The notes: a model not told the origin generated them from the letters alone. A DNA stretch of 64,000 bases from Ferrimicrobium sp. (GCF_027319265.1 NZ_DAHVNP010000028.1:62001-126000), one strand, 5' to 3'. Counted from the first letter of the stretch, positions 17,335 through 27,079 are shown. Numbers and translations: made by a program.

Positions 17335-18057
17335 TTACGCCCCGTGCTGACGGCTCCACAGCGCACCTTCGCTGGCATGGACTCGCTCCTCGTGCAGTGC
17401 CCAATGGTGATGCGAGAGTTCGTGGGCCTCTACTCCAATCCGCGCGAGCAGCCACTGTGCGAGCCCTGGGTTGCGGGCAAGGATTGGACCATGCAGGTAA
17501 CTCCCAATGATGGACCCATGGACGATACCGTCATAGCCATCACCACCGTTGCCCACCCCTCGATAGACCCTACCTAGGGGCTGAGCATCACTATCGAGGA
17601 TCGTTTGGCCACCATGATTCTCAAACCCGGTCATCAATGACTGGCCGATCGGCACAAAGGGAGTGAGGAGCACTTCACCAACCATACGTGCTGATCCTCG
17701 AACGCTCTCGACCGGCAAGAGACCAAGACCTGGCAGAGTCGTTCCCTCTGCCACAAAACTGCGGCCGAGCAACTGGTAACCAGCACAGATCGCCAGGATC
17801 GGACGATCGCGTTCGACAACTCGGTGTAACGGTGACCCTTCAGCGAGACGCCGTGCAGCGAGTGCCTGCGGGCCGTCCTCGCCACCGCCTAACAAGTAGA
17901 GGTCACCGTCGGCGGGAACGGGATCATTGATGCCAACCGCGATCAGTTCATAGCTCCTGCCAGCGAGGTGAAGAAGATGCGCAAGAATCCGGGCATTGCC
18001 GTGATCACCATAGGTGCCGAGTACATCCGGAAACAGCGAGACAATCTTCAGCGTCAT
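17335..18057 (-). CDS. gatD: Lipid II isoglutaminyl synthase, glutaminase subunit GatD
   Basis: 240 residues. A class I glutamine amidotransferase-like (CobB/CobQ type) protein. The nucleophile is C91 in LAICAGYQLLG and the catalytic His is H189 in GSYLHGPILARNP, numbering close to Staphylococcus aureus GatD (C94, H189). It hydrolyses glutamine and passes ammonia to MurT, which amidates the D-glutamate of the peptidoglycan stem peptide. It overlaps murT by 4 bp, as is usual for this pair. Confidence 0.93.
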   Translation of the reverse strand: MTLKIVSLFPDVLGTYGDHGNARILAHLLHLAGRSYELIAVGINDPVPADGDLYLLGGGEDGPQALAARRLAEGSPLHRVVERDRPILAICAGYQLLGRSFVAEGTTLPGLGLLPVESVRGSARMVGEVLLTPFVPIGQSLMTGFENHGGQTILDSDAQPLGRVYRGVGNGGDGYDGIVHGSIIGSYLHGPILARNPGLAQWLLARIGVEAHELSHHHWALHEERVHASEGALWSRQHGA

Positions 18058-19358
18058 GATGCAGCCTCGCCGGTCAACGCAACAACGGCCCCGAGCTCTG
18101 TCCTAGAGGCGATGAGCGACTGAAAAGCGGTGTAGTTCCCTAGGTAGACGATGCGTGAATGGCCATTGATGGCAGCTCGTTGGGCGGCCAAACGAATGGC
18201 TAGTGTCTGTGCTGGTTCAACTGTTACCACCTCAAATCCAGCCACCTCGAGGCGCAGAGCCAGATCAGTCGCGCGTTCACCCGTCACGATGACCGGGGTT
18301 CGCACGAGCCGCTCGAATTCTACGTCGAAGATCCATGAGGTGTCACGTCCATCAGCGATTCGCGCATTTAGTCCTAGCACGAGCTCACTCGCCTCAGTGT
18401 CGATCATCGACAAATTCGCATGCCATCCTGCAGGATTTTTGGCGAGATAGGTCACCAACGCTGGCGTACCCTCGCAACCCGTCAGCCACCACGTGGCAAA
18501 GCGCCCCTCAACCCCCGAAGAGCGTTGAAGCCGAGCGGCCACCATCTCTACAGGCTCGTGCTGAACCAGAGCCACCCCAACACAAGCCATGAGCGCGTTG
18601 AGGAGGTTAAAATTTCCCGGCAGACCCGGGTGGATGTGTCCAAGAACGACTCCATCATGCCAGAGCCGACCCGCCTCATCGACCTCATAGGCCGCCACCG
18701 GCTCCGAGAGCCCGCAGGAGGCACAACTCCACGTCTCGGCGTGGACAAGCTCGCCGGTGCACCTCGGACAAGCCTGCGCATCACCCTGCCACTCGACCGG
18801 TCCCCGCACCCACACACACTCGCGAAACTGCGTCGCGTTGGCGACGATCAGCGGATCAGAGGCGTTAGCGACCAACGTAGCCACCGAGGAGGACGCCTCC
18901 CCGACACGGGTTGCCAAGCGCCGCACCTCCAGGCTACGATCGAGCTGGTCCCGGGACATATTTAACCACACCAGCACCGAGGGCTGAAGGCTATCCGCCA
19001 CAGAAGGCACGTACGCCTCATCCACCTCGAAGACCGCATACGCGGCCGCTCTAGGACGTTGTGCCAACACACTAGCGATACCCCATGGGAGGTTGGAGCC
19101 ACGATTCGAGACGACCGCCGGTCCGAGCAGCGACCGTGCAAAGGCGGTGGTGGTGGTCTTCCCGTTCGTGCCCGTCACCAGTATGGTTCGCGCCTGACTC
19201 AGGCTCATCTCTCGGGCGTGGTTGAGGAAATCGGGATCGACCCGAAGAGCGATGCGCCCTGGCAACGTCTCTCCCCGAAAACGAGGTACGACCTTGAGGC
19301 CACGAGCGACCAGCCGTGCCGTCTGCCTCGCCAGTCGGGAGCGAAGGGGGAGGTCCAT
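18054..19358 (-). CDS. murT: Lipid II isoglutaminyl synthase, Mur ligase-like subunit MurT
   Basis: 434 residues. The Mur ligase ATP site ILVTGTNGKTTTTAFARSLL is near residue 60-80. A four-cysteine zinc ribbon, characteristic of MurT, is inserted in the central domain (CPRCTGELVHAETWSCASCG). The C-terminal DUF1727 domain contains NPAGWHANL and YLGNYTAFQ. It activates the alpha-carboxylate of D-Glu in lipid II and uses ammonia from GatD. It lies 57 bp downstream of the end of the 6C RNA, so read-through from that RNA could contribute to its expression. Confidence 0.94.
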   Translation of the reverse strand: MDLPLRSRLARQTARLVARGLKVVPRFRGETLPGRIALRVDPDFLNHAREMSLSQARTILVTGTNGKTTTTAFARSLLGPAVVSNRGSNLPWGIASVLAQRPRAAAYAVFEVDEAYVPSVADSLQPSVLVWLNMSRDQLDRSLEVRRLATRVGEASSSVATLVANASDPLIVANATQFRECVWVRGPVEWQGDAQACPRCTGELVHAETWSCASCGLSEPVAAYEVDEAGRLWHDGVVLGHIHPGLPGNFNLLNALMACVGVALVQHEPVEMVAARLQRSSGVEGRFATWWLTGCEGTPALVTYLAKNPAGWHANLSMIDTEASELVLGLNARIADGRDTSWIFDVEFERLVRTPVIVTGERATDLALRLEVAGFEVVTVEPAQTLAIRLAAQRAAINGHSRIVYLGNYTAFQSLIASRTELGAVVALTGEAAS

Positions 19359-19414
19359 GAGCCAGTATCCTAACCGAAGACGATCCCTACGGGGTCTGTT
19401 GCTTACCTGTACCG

Positions 19415-19495
19415 AAAAAGTGAAAGGAGCCGACAGGGGGGTGTCGGCTCCTTTATAGGAGCAACGGGTTTGGGGGGGGAACCATTTCCGTTGCT
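19415..19495 (-). ncRNA. 6C RNA (actinobacterial small RNA)
   Basis: On the minus strand two adjacent hairpins carry C-runs in their loops, the defining trait of 6C RNA. The first pairs 19495-19488 with 19467-19460 (AGCAACGG/CCGTTGCT) and has eight C residues in the loop. The second pairs 19454-19443 with 19434-19423 (12 bp) and has six C residues. The second hairpin is followed by a T-run (19419-19415), so it doubles as an intrinsic terminator. The mature RNA would be about 81 nt. In mycobacteria this RNA is reported to base-pair through its C-rich loops with G-rich mRNA sites. A well-spaced promoter lies directly upstream. Confidence 0.88.
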
Positions 19496-19502
19496 GTATT
19501 AC

Positions 19503-19531
19503 ATACTACTCATCACTACCCCCAAGACCAA
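19503..19531 (-). promoter_or_regulatory. Promoter of the 6C RNA
   Basis: On the minus strand, -35 TTGGTC (19531-19526) and -10 TAGTAT (19508-19503) are 17 bp apart. Seven bases downstream of the -10 box is the first base of the 6C RNA's first stem (19495), so promoter and RNA start agree. Confidence 0.75.
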
Positions 19532-19578
19532 AGCTTTTTTATGATAGCTCATATCACTTTTCACGATAGGCTGGCCGC

Positions 19579-20520
19579 ATGGAGCTCCGCCAACTACGTT
19601 CGCTGCTCGCGGTCGAAGAGGCTGGGAGCTTTTCCGCTGCCGCCGAGGCGCTCGACACCGTTCAATCCAACATCTCCGGGCACATCTCTCGCCTCGAGCG
19701 CGAGCTCAACACACTCCTGATCGATCGACGGACGGGTACGCTCACCGAGGAGGGGGAGATTGTAGCCCGCCGATCACGAAGGTTGCTCGAGGAACTCGAA
19801 GAGATCTACACCGACTTAGACGGGCTCAAGGCCGACATCACCGGTCGCGTGCGTCTTGGCATCATCGCAACGACGGCAGGCTGGTTGTTGCCACTCCTCC
19901 TTGATCGACTCAGGGCCACCCATCCCCGGCTTGAGATCGAGATCGCTGAAGGAACCGCAGCCTCCCTCCAGCGACGACTCCACTCAGGCAACATCGATCT
20001 CGCTCTCCTGACCACACCGCTCACCATCGATGGTCTCACCTTTGAATCACTCTTCACTGAGACCTATGTGCTCGTCGTAGGCGATGATCACCCGCTCGCC
20101 ACCCGAAGCTCGATCTCGCTGTACGAAGCGGTACAGTATCCACTGATTGTCCCCCCGAACCACGTCGCCTTTCGCGAGGAACTTGAGGCGATGGCCGCTA
20201 CCCGCGGCCTCACCCTCCATCACACCGCCGAGATCGATGGTCTACATGTCGTCGCCATGCTCGCCCTCGCGGGATATGGCTCGGCCATCCTGCCCTCGAG
20301 TGCGATCCTTCACCTCACACAGGTAGTACCACGCGTTGCCATCCCGATCTCTGATCTCAACCCACGCCGCGTTGGCGTTGGTCGCTACCGCAATCGCATC
20401 CAATCGGCTGCCTCAAAGGCGGTGGTAGAGGCGCTCCTCCTCGTCCTTCGCGGGCCCGCTACGATCCTACCTGATGGCATCACCGCCGCTATAAGAAATC
20501 CCGATCGTACCCACGTCTGA
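19579..20520 (+). CDS. LysR-family transcriptional regulator
   Basis: 313 residues. The N-terminal HTH is canonical (MELRQLRSLLAVEEAGSFSAAAEAL, then VQSNISGHISRLEREL). Residues about 90-300 form the two-lobed effector domain (GRVRLGIIATTAGWLLPLLLDRLR, VVGDDHPLATRSSISL, and others). It lies 90 bp upstream of, and in the same direction as, an SDR dehydrogenase gene. Its target is unknown; the SDR gene or itself are the nearest candidates. Confidence 0.92.
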   Translation: MELRQLRSLLAVEEAGSFSAAAEALDTVQSNISGHISRLERELNTLLIDRRTGTLTEEGEIVARRSRRLLEELEEIYTDLDGLKADITGRVRLGIIATTAGWLLPLLLDRLRATHPRLEIEIAEGTAASLQRRLHSGNIDLALLTTPLTIDGLTFESLFTETYVLVVGDDHPLATRSSISLYEAVQYPLIVPPNHVAFREELEAMAATRGLTLHHTAEIDGLHVVAMLALAGYGSAILPSSAILHLTQVVPRVAIPISDLNPRRVGVGRYRNRIQSAASKAVVEALLLVLRGPATILPDGITAAIRNPDRTHV

Positions 20521-20610
20521 TATAAGTAGATCGAACGAGAAATCGAGTCGGCTGCCTTTTATTGTGCCCGCTTCGGTCGTAGAATGGAACAAGAACGACG
20601 AGGAGGAAAG

Positions 20611-21525
20611 ATGGCAAAGTTTTGCGACCAACGAGTGGTAATCGTCACAGGAGCGGGGCGAGGCATCGGACGGGCACACGCTCTTCTTTTTGCTCAGCAC
20701 GGGGCGAAAGTCATCGTCAATGACCTCGGTGCGGAGGTGGATGGCTCTGGCTCTAGCACCGGCCCTGCCGGCGAAGTCGTCGACACCATCCGAGCTGCCG
20801 GCGGGGAAGCCGTCGCCAACGGAGATGATGTGGCTTCATGGGAGGGTGCACAGCGGATCATCAACACGGCCATCGACACCTACGGGGCGCTTGATGTGGT
20901 AGTCAACAACGCTGGGATTCTCCGTGATCGGATGATCGTCAACATGACCGAGGACGAGTGGGACCTCGTCGTCGGTGTTCACCTCAAGGGTACCTTCAAT
21001 ATGGTCCACTGGGCGGCGAGCTACTGGCGCGAACTCTCCAAGGCGGGTACGCCACGCGATGCACGCATCATCAACACGACCTCCGCCTCAGGGATCTATG
21101 GAAATGTCGGTCAGGCCAACTATGGTGCAGCAAAAGCTGGCATCGCCTCGCTGACCAACATCGCCGCGATGGAGCTTGGCCGTTACGGTGTGACCGTCAA
21201 CGCCGTAGCACCGGTCGCCCTGACGCGTATGACCGAAAATCTTGGCATCGTCGCTGACGACGACATCAAAGCCAAGGAGCAGCTCGCCCCGGAGAACATC
21301 TCACCGCTCGTGGTGTGGCTTGGTTCTGAACGCTCACAACCAATCACCGGTCGGGTCTTCGACGTCGCAGGCAATCATGTCGATGTCGCCGAAGGATGGC
21401 ATGCCGGACCAGGCGTTGATGCCCAAGGGGTTCGCTTCACCGTCGAGGAACTCGATCCGCTAATGATCGACCTCGTCGCGAAGGCACGCAAGAACGCGGA
21501 TATGTCCGGCCACGAACCGGCCTGA
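20611..21525 (+). CDS. SDR dehydrogenase, MFE-2/hydroxyacyl-CoA type
   Basis: 304 residues from the ATG at 20611, with AGGAGG four bases upstream; an ATG at 20584 is less well placed. The cofactor site is VTGAGRGIGRAHALLFAQHGAKVIVNDLG, and the catalytic residues are N-A-G-I, Ser in TTSASG and Y-G-A-A-K. The insert after the second strand (DGSGSSTGPAGEVVDTIRAAGGEA) resembles the (3R)-hydroxyacyl-CoA dehydrogenase unit of multifunctional enzyme type 2. It likely oxidises a beta-hydroxyacyl-CoA or a steroid-like alcohol. It follows the LysR gene. Confidence 0.88.
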   Translation: MAKFCDQRVVIVTGAGRGIGRAHALLFAQHGAKVIVNDLGAEVDGSGSSTGPAGEVVDTIRAAGGEAVANGDDVASWEGAQRIINTAIDTYGALDVVVNNAGILRDRMIVNMTEDEWDLVVGVHLKGTFNMVHWAASYWRELSKAGTPRDARIINTTSASGIYGNVGQANYGAAKAGIASLTNIAAMELGRYGVTVNAVAPVALTRMTENLGIVADDDIKAKEQLAPENISPLVVWLGSERSQPITGRVFDVAGNHVDVAEGWHAGPGVDAQGVRFTVEELDPLMIDLVAKARKNADMSGHEPA

Positions 21526-21775
21526 TCTGCCTGACGCCTGTCCCACCAGCACCCATGCGCAGGTAGGTGGGTGGGCTGTGTGGGAATAGTTAGGCAGGTA
21601 CAGCTAGGCGGTGGGTACAGCTGTGTGAACTAGGCGACCACAACTACTGAAAGCACAGGCATCCAGGCCGAGCCAGGTAGCCGCTGGGTGCATTGGCTAG
21701 GCCTAAGCAAAAACGAACCAACCGAGGAGGTCGATCTGACTCGTGGCATGAGGACGGATCGCCGCAACAAGGAGA

Positions 21776-21790
21776 CCGCTCTTCGAGCGG
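21776..21790. promoter_or_regulatory. Short hairpin upstream of phoU
   Basis: ccgctc-ttc-gagcgg forms a tight 6-bp hairpin about 20 bp before the phoU start. It may end transcription from the SDR gene or shape the phoU leader. The rest of the 21526-21809 gap shows only short GT-rich direct repeats (gtacagct twice). Confidence 0.35.
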
Positions 21791-21809
21791 CCTCTAGACT
21801 AGGTCTACC

Positions 21810-22466
21810 ATGACTATCGCGCACCACTATCGTAATACATCGATAGATCAGCGTGTCCTCGAGCTCTTTGCCCTCGTTGGCGATAGCTTTGTCGGCGCGA
21901 AGGAGGCACTGCTCCACAGTGACACCTCCATCACCACCCGGCTGGTCGATCGGGAACGTCGAATCGACGAGCTTTACAGCACCCTCCAAGGTGAGGTGAG
22001 CCAGCGCCTCATGGATGACGATCACCATCCAGGCGAGCTACACTACCTCGTTGGCATCGTACGCATTATCCCCGAACTCGAGCGCAGTGGTGATCTCGCA
22101 GAGCACATCGCTCGTAAGGCATCCCTCGACCTCACCCGAGATCTCCGACCTCGTTGTCGCGGGATCATGGAACAGATGGCTGAACTCGGTGCCTCCATGT
22201 GGACGCAGGCATCATTAGCCTTCGACGTTCAGGATCCAACCGTAGCCACCCATCTCGACCAGCTCGACGAGAACCTTGACGACCTCCATGTCTCCTTCAT
22301 GACCGAGGTGGCTTCCTCCACTCCCCCGATCGCCATCGCGATGGAGCTCGCTCTCGTCGGGCGCTTTCTCGAACGTTTTGGAGATCATGCAGTCAATCTC
22401 GCACGGACTACCGCCAGCCTCATCACCCAGGTCGACCCCTACCCGAAGGCCAGTTCAGAGGACTAA
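21810..22466 (+). CDS. phoU: PhoU-family phosphate-signalling protein
   Basis: 218 residues, all helical, with the two three-helix repeats of PhoU. The metal-binding E-R-x-G-D motifs are present as ELERSGDLAEHIAR in the first repeat and FLERFGDHAVNLAR in the second. PhoU damps PhoR/PhoB-type signalling and the Pst importer when phosphate is plentiful. No pst or phoR gene is nearby, so it is a stand-alone copy. Its end overlaps the convergent ABC ATPase gene by 4 bp. Confidence 0.9.
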   Translation: MTIAHHYRNTSIDQRVLELFALVGDSFVGAKEALLHSDTSITTRLVDRERRIDELYSTLQGEVSQRLMDDDHHPGELHYLVGIVRIIPELERSGDLAEHIARKASLDLTRDLRPRCRGIMEQMAELGASMWTQASLAFDVQDPTVATHLDQLDENLDDLHVSFMTEVASSTPPIAIAMELALVGRFLERFGDHAVNLARTTASLITQVDPYPKASSED

Positions 22467-23119
22467 CGAGCGGCCTCAACACCGACGAGTTCACCGTCAG
22501 CAAGGCTCAAGCTTGTCGTCGCATACTCGGTAATCGTCTGGTCATGAGCAGCCACCAGCACGAGGTTGCCGGCCTTGGCATGACCTAGCAGGAGCTCCAT
22601 CACCCGTTCCCGGTTGCCGGCATCAAGCTCAGAGGTGGGTTCGTCGGCGACTAAGATCCGGGGACCGACCGCCAGCGCCCGCGCTACCGCCACTCGCTGT
22701 TGCTGTCCGCCTGACAACTCGCGCACCAACCGGTTGGCAAGTCCATCGAGTCCAACCACCTCGAGGAACTCCTCTACTGGGCGCAGATCCCCTCCGCCTC
22801 TCCAAAGCTTTCGCCCCAGTTCAACGTTCTCTGCGACCGTCAACGCTGCCACCAGGCCAAATGCCTGCGGCACCAGTGCGCTGTCATGGAGATCGGCCTC
22901 CCGATGGTGTTGATCGGATTCGATCAGTTTCACATGCCCTTCATCAGGTCGCACCAACCCACAGATGGTGTGCAGCAGAGTCGTCTTGCCTGATCCCGAC
23001 GGCCCGATCAACGCCACCAGCTCGCCAACGACGAGATCGAGCTTGCGAATCGCAAGGATCTGCGTCGCACCCCGCCGCACCACCAGATCCCTGATCTCGA
23101 CCCCTGTGACCTCACGCAC
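22463..23119 (-). CDS. MacB/LolD-type ABC ATPase (second of two)
   Basis: 218 residues from a GTG at 23119, which has GAGGAGG six bases upstream; longer in-frame starts lie deep inside the neighbouring gene. Walker A is LIGPSGSGKTTLLH, the signature is LSGGQQQRVAVARAL and Walker B is ILVADEPTSELD, as in LolD/MacB ATPases. It overlaps the preceding ATPase gene by 8 bp. It probably powers the FtsX-type permease encoded at the head of this operon, as a heterodimer with the first ATPase. Confidence 0.9.
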   Translation of the reverse strand: MREVTGVEIRDLVVRRGATQILAIRKLDLVVGELVALIGPSGSGKTTLLHTICGLVRPDEGHVKLIESDQHHREADLHDSALVPQAFGLVAALTVAENVELGRKLWRGGGDLRPVEEFLEVVGLDGLANRLVRELSGGQQQRVAVARALAVGPRILVADEPTSELDAGNRERVMELLLGHAKAGNLVLVAAHDQTITEYATTSLSLADGELVGVEAAR

Positions 23120-23951
23120 GAGCATCCTCCTCGACCAGTACCAACTCCAGCCCTCCCTCGATCTGATTGACCTTGACGAGCGAGTCCGGAGGTAAGACGT
23201 GTCGGAGGTGCGGGGGTAGTTGGAGCGTGCCGTCCTGACCAACCACCGCGAACTCCTCGCCAAAGCGGCCCTCGGCGCCCACCCTGCCATCGCGAATGGT
23301 GATGGTACGTGGCATGGCCTGGGCGATATGGGGATCGTGGGTGACGATCACCACCGTCGTGTGGTACTCGGCATTGATGCGCATAAGTAGATCAACCACC
23401 AGATCACGGCTCGCATGATCGAGCTGACTCGTCGGCTCATCGACCAACAACACACTTGGGTCGTGGACCATACCGACCGCCAAGGCACACATCTGTTGCT
23501 GACCGCCCGACAACGAACGCACCACACGCTGGGCCATCGGAGCGAGGCCCAGCGTCACCAAGAGCTCCTCTGCTCTTAGGCGAGACTCCTTCGTGTCTGC
23601 CGCAAAAACAAGATTTTCCCGAACGGTGCCGTAGCCAAGCAGATTGTTGGCCGCACCCTGGAGCACCAACGAGACCTCTCGTCCACGCAGACGAGCGAGC
23701 TCACGAGCTCGGTATTGACTGATATCCTTGTCTCCCAGGAAGATACGACCGGCGGATGGGTTGAAGAGGCCTGCGATGAGCCGAAGTAGCGTCGACTTCC
23801 CCATCCCAGAGGGACCGAGCAGCGCGACGACCTCGCCAGGAGCGATCTCGAGATCGACCCCCCGGAGGGCGACGACATCACCCTCTGGGATCGGGTAGAG
23901 ATGGACGAGCCCCATCACCCTGATGCCCAACTGTTGTGCCGTTTTGGTCAT
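23112..23951 (-). CDS. MacB/LolD-type ABC ATPase (first of two)
   Basis: 279 residues. Walker A is LLGPSGMGKSTLLR, the Q-loop region is VSLVLQGAANNLLGYGTVREN, the signature is LSGGQQQMCALAVGM and Walker B is VLLVDEPTSQLD. A C-terminal extension of about 50 residues (after IRDGRVGAEGRFGEEF) is beyond the usual LolD length. The start overlaps the permease stop as ATGA (23948-23951). Two different ATPases beside one large permease suggest an asymmetric heterodimer. Confidence 0.9.
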   Translation of the reverse strand: MTKTAQQLGIRVMGLVHLYPIPEGDVVALRGVDLEIAPGEVVALLGPSGMGKSTLLRLIAGLFNPSAGRIFLGDKDISQYRARELARLRGREVSLVLQGAANNLLGYGTVRENLVFAADTKESRLRAEELLVTLGLAPMAQRVVRSLSGGQQQMCALAVGMVHDPSVLLVDEPTSQLDHASRDLVVDLLMRINAEYHTTVVIVTHDPHIAQAMPRTITIRDGRVGAEGRFGEEFAVVGQDGTLQLPPHLRHVLPPDSLVKVNQIEGGLELVLVEEDARA

Positions 23952-26900
23952 CGATCACCTGCCCGTAGTTCATCAAAACTCGCCCGTCCCACGACCCGTG
24001 TAGCCGCAAGGGCACCGACGGCAAGGGCAACAATCACCACCACTGCTATCACCAAAATCTCACTTACTATGGGCAATGCGTAGCCAAAGTGCAGATGGTC
24101 GAGACCCGAATCGATCTCAGGGAGCACCGGCAAGGCCAAACGGGCCCCAAGTACTCCCGCCACCACTCCGGCAATAGCCGCCGAGATCACCAAGATCACC
24201 GCCTCGAGGATGTAGGCAACGATCAGACGAGGTCGACTCAGTCCTAGGACTCGCATCGCAGCAAACTCCGGGATCCTCCCACGCCCCTCGACTAAGAGTT
24301 CAAAGGCCAAACCCAACAACACCACAACGATACCAGCGGCAGCGGCGATCGGGAACAGTCGCTCCGCCAGCCCGAGTGGCTGGTTGGCGTAGCTCGCAGC
24401 GAGGGCCTTGGCAGAGGTGACACTCTCGACCACCACCCCCTCGCGTTGAAGGCGCTGGAGAACGCTACTCGGTGCCCCCTTGGCCAGCCACACCTCGTTG
24501 CTCGCCAAGGAGGCCGACTCCTGCACGAGCTGCGCCTGGGTAAGGTCGACGATACTCGCATCGCCGCCCACCGAGGGCAGGGATGCCAAAGTGAGAAAGG
24601 GACGGACATTGATCTGATTGCCATCGAGACCGTTGATCACACCAGTACCCACCGCGGAGACCACATTGGCCGATAGCGTGGATCGGACGCTTTGGCTCAC
24701 GATCGCTGGCAGGTAGATCGGGTAACTACGAGGCACGATGGCGATCGTGGATCCACCTGAGGCTGGGTAGGCGGTAAAGGCGAGCTGACCGGGTGAGGAG
24801 TTCACCCTCGTCGACACGCCAGTCGCCCCTCTCCATGGCCCACGGAGGGCTCCAGCAACGCCACCAACTCCCGGCGAGACACCACCAAGCTCGGAGATCG
24901 CGATCGTGAAGTGTGCACCTGGAGCAACATATCCGCCATTGGTGATCACCGAGTAACCAATGCCGGAGAAGAGGCATCCGTCTCGGGCACAGCCAGTAGG
25001 GATATGCGTGGTCTGATTCGTTGCGGTCAACGGTACGTAGATGCTATCAGGGACATCCTGGGCCTCGTCGATCAGGGTGACCTCGAGGTCGACCTGGGCG
25101 CCAGTCGGCACCGATCCCTCAATACGGGCACGAATGGTGAGGGTATTAGCGGTGACGTGATAGGCCTTGGCCGCAAAGGGTCGCAGTTCAGTGGCGATCT
25201 TGGCGACTGGTCCCGTACCGACCGCCGTTGGCCAGCTGGCAACCCGCCCAAAGCGGCTCGCCTGCACCGCCAACGTGGTGCCACTCGGCGCTCGATAGAG
25301 CTGCGCCGCCATGGCCGCATCACCGGTCGGGTCGGCGCGATCAACAGCGGCAACGAGCCCCAGATGCTTGGGCAACGCGACGGTGAGAACCTTGCCGGCT
25401 CCCACCTCGTAATTGGCGACCTCATTGCGATGACGTGCGATCACCGACTGCGCCCCAAAGCCAAAGACTACCAGAGCGAGCGCAATACCAAAGGGGATAA
25501 TCTGGCGTAGCATGCCTGAACGAGCCCGAAGCTGTCGGACGCTCAGATACCAAGCGATATGCCGCCCGCCGCGTGTGAGGCGACGAGCAAGACGGAGTGC
25601 CAACGACGTGAGCGCAATGACCACAATGGCGATGCCAGCCCCCAGAAACGCGGGTGCCGCACCTGCGAGAGGATCCACGCTATTGCCGTTCGTCGGCGCG
25701 ATCACCAACTGTGCCGTCAACACACCCGCTACCACAACGATCAACACATCGACCAGCGCACGGAAACGCCCTCGGTTGCGTAGCGCCGAACGGCTCGCCT
25801 CAAGGACCCCTCGGCGTAGCGCTGTCGCTGCCGCGACGACGGTGACGACCAACGCGGCAACGACCACCGCAAGACCCGCGACATAGGTCGACCCCAAGAT
25901 ATAGAGCTGGGTGCCGGCAGCAAAGTAGGCATGACCAGCGATCATCACCGTCACATAAGCCCCAAGAAACCCGAGCGGACTCGCGATCACCAACACCACC
26001 AATGGCTCGCCGATAGCGCGCAGAACGATGCTTCGCGAACGCACCCCACGGAGCTGGGCGAGCCGAAACTCCCCCATTCTCGACTGCACCATTCGCCAAA
26101 TCAAGGTGCCAAAGACGATCAGTCCCAACAGAACCAGCTCCAAGATAACGACGGTCACCAGTGTCGTCATCGAATTCTGCGAGGCGATAATCGAACCAAT
26201 GACACCAAAAAGGCCAGAGCTCGCACTCGCATCATCGCGGGTGGCCACCCGCTCCGCGTAGCGGCTGACCACTGCACCAGTGCGGCGATAGTTACGGATG
26301 TTCACTACTGCGGGGTTGAGTGGCATCTGGAGTAAACGATCCACTCCCAGGTAGGAGTTGAAGTTGCTCGAGCGAACGACGCCGAACTGCGCTGCGCCGC
26401 CAAAGAAGCCCGGAGCGACAATCAGTGGATCTAGGTTCACCGTCGAACCTGAACCTGAGCCGAAGGCGAAGTAATTATCACCCCACCAGTAGTTGGTGCT
26501 GGTATCGGGAATCGCGTACGTCCCAACGACCAGATAGCGCTCGCTCGTTCCCGCTCCGGGCACACCCGCCGGGATCAGCCCGGCCGCGACCTTCACCGTC
26601 GATCCTACCTTGACGCCGAGATATTGAGCAGAGCGCGCGCTGAGGAGAAGTTGATGATCGTTGAGGGGACAGTGTCCGCTATCGAGCTGAAGGTGCGCAC
26701 AGAGCGCGGTGCGCTCAAAGAAGCTCGATACGATCGAGGCACCCCGGAGCCGTGGTCCTGGGGTGATAGCGGCCGGCACCAATGCACTGAGCAGTGGATG
26801 AGAAAACAGTGGGCGCCCATCGAGCCGTGGCGCCTGGGTGATGGCCGTCATGAGTTTTGCGCGATCCAAGGCGCCAGTGGAGGTGACCTGCAGGCCGGTT

Positions 26901-27079
26901 TTGGAGACGGGGGCGGTTCGCAAGCCACCGATCAGCACCGAGTTCTGTGCCGAGCCAAGGTAGATCGGCCCAATGGTCGCCCCAAGGATTGCCACCACCG
27001 CCGCGACCAGTAGGAAGACAAGGGCCCCTAAGCGGAAACGAATTCCCCGAACAAACAGTCCAAATCTAGTCCAACCCAT
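23948..27079 (-). CDS. Large FtsX/MacB-type ABC transporter permease
   Basis: 1043 residues. A first membrane helix (GALVFLLVAAVVAILGATIG) is followed by a large extracytoplasmic domain of about 250 residues. A first FtsX block of three helices is near 300-420, then a further helical pair. A second large outside domain (about 530-870) precedes a final FtsX block (IAAAAGIVVVLLGLAFELLVEGRGR, LIVAYILEAVILVISAAIAGVVAG, and so on). This two-block layout fits actinobacterial permeases that extrude lipids or peptides or transmit force to cell-wall enzymes. It is the first gene of the three-gene operon. The substrate is unknown. Confidence 0.88.
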   Translation of the reverse strand: MGWTRFGLFVRGIRFRLGALVFLLVAAVVAILGATIGPIYLGSAQNSVLIGGLRTAPVSKTGLQVTSTGALDRAKLMTAITQAPRLDGRPLFSHPLLSALVPAAITPGPRLRGASIVSSFFERTALCAHLQLDSGHCPLNDHQLLLSARSAQYLGVKVGSTVKVAAGLIPAGVPGAGTSERYLVVGTYAIPDTSTNYWWGDNYFAFGSGSGSTVNLDPLIVAPGFFGGAAQFGVVRSSNFNSYLGVDRLLQMPLNPAVVNIRNYRRTGAVVSRYAERVATRDDASASSGLFGVIGSIIASQNSMTTLVTVVILELVLLGLIVFGTLIWRMVQSRMGEFRLAQLRGVRSRSIVLRAIGEPLVVLVIASPLGFLGAYVTVMIAGHAYFAAGTQLYILGSTYVAGLAVVVAALVVTVVAAATALRRGVLEASRSALRNRGRFRALVDVLIVVVAGVLTAQLVIAPTNGNSVDPLAGAAPAFLGAGIAIVVIALTSLALRLARRLTRGGRHIAWYLSVRQLRARSGMLRQIIPFGIALALVVFGFGAQSVIARHRNEVANYEVGAGKVLTVALPKHLGLVAAVDRADPTGDAAMAAQLYRAPSGTTLAVQASRFGRVASWPTAVGTGPVAKIATELRPFAAKAYHVTANTLTIRARIEGSVPTGAQVDLEVTLIDEAQDVPDSIYVPLTATNQTTHIPTGCARDGCLFSGIGYSVITNGGYVAPGAHFTIAISELGGVSPGVGGVAGALRGPWRGATGVSTRVNSSPGQLAFTAYPASGGSTIAIVPRSYPIYLPAIVSQSVRSTLSANVVSAVGTGVINGLDGNQINVRPFLTLASLPSVGGDASIVDLTQAQLVQESASLASNEVWLAKGAPSSVLQRLQREGVVVESVTSAKALAASYANQPLGLAERLFPIAAAAGIVVVLLGLAFELLVEGRGRIPEFAAMRVLGLSRPRLIVAYILEAVILVISAAIAGVVAGVLGARLALPVLPEIDSGLDHLHFGYALPIVSEILVIAVVVIVALAVGALAATRVVGRASFDELRAGDR

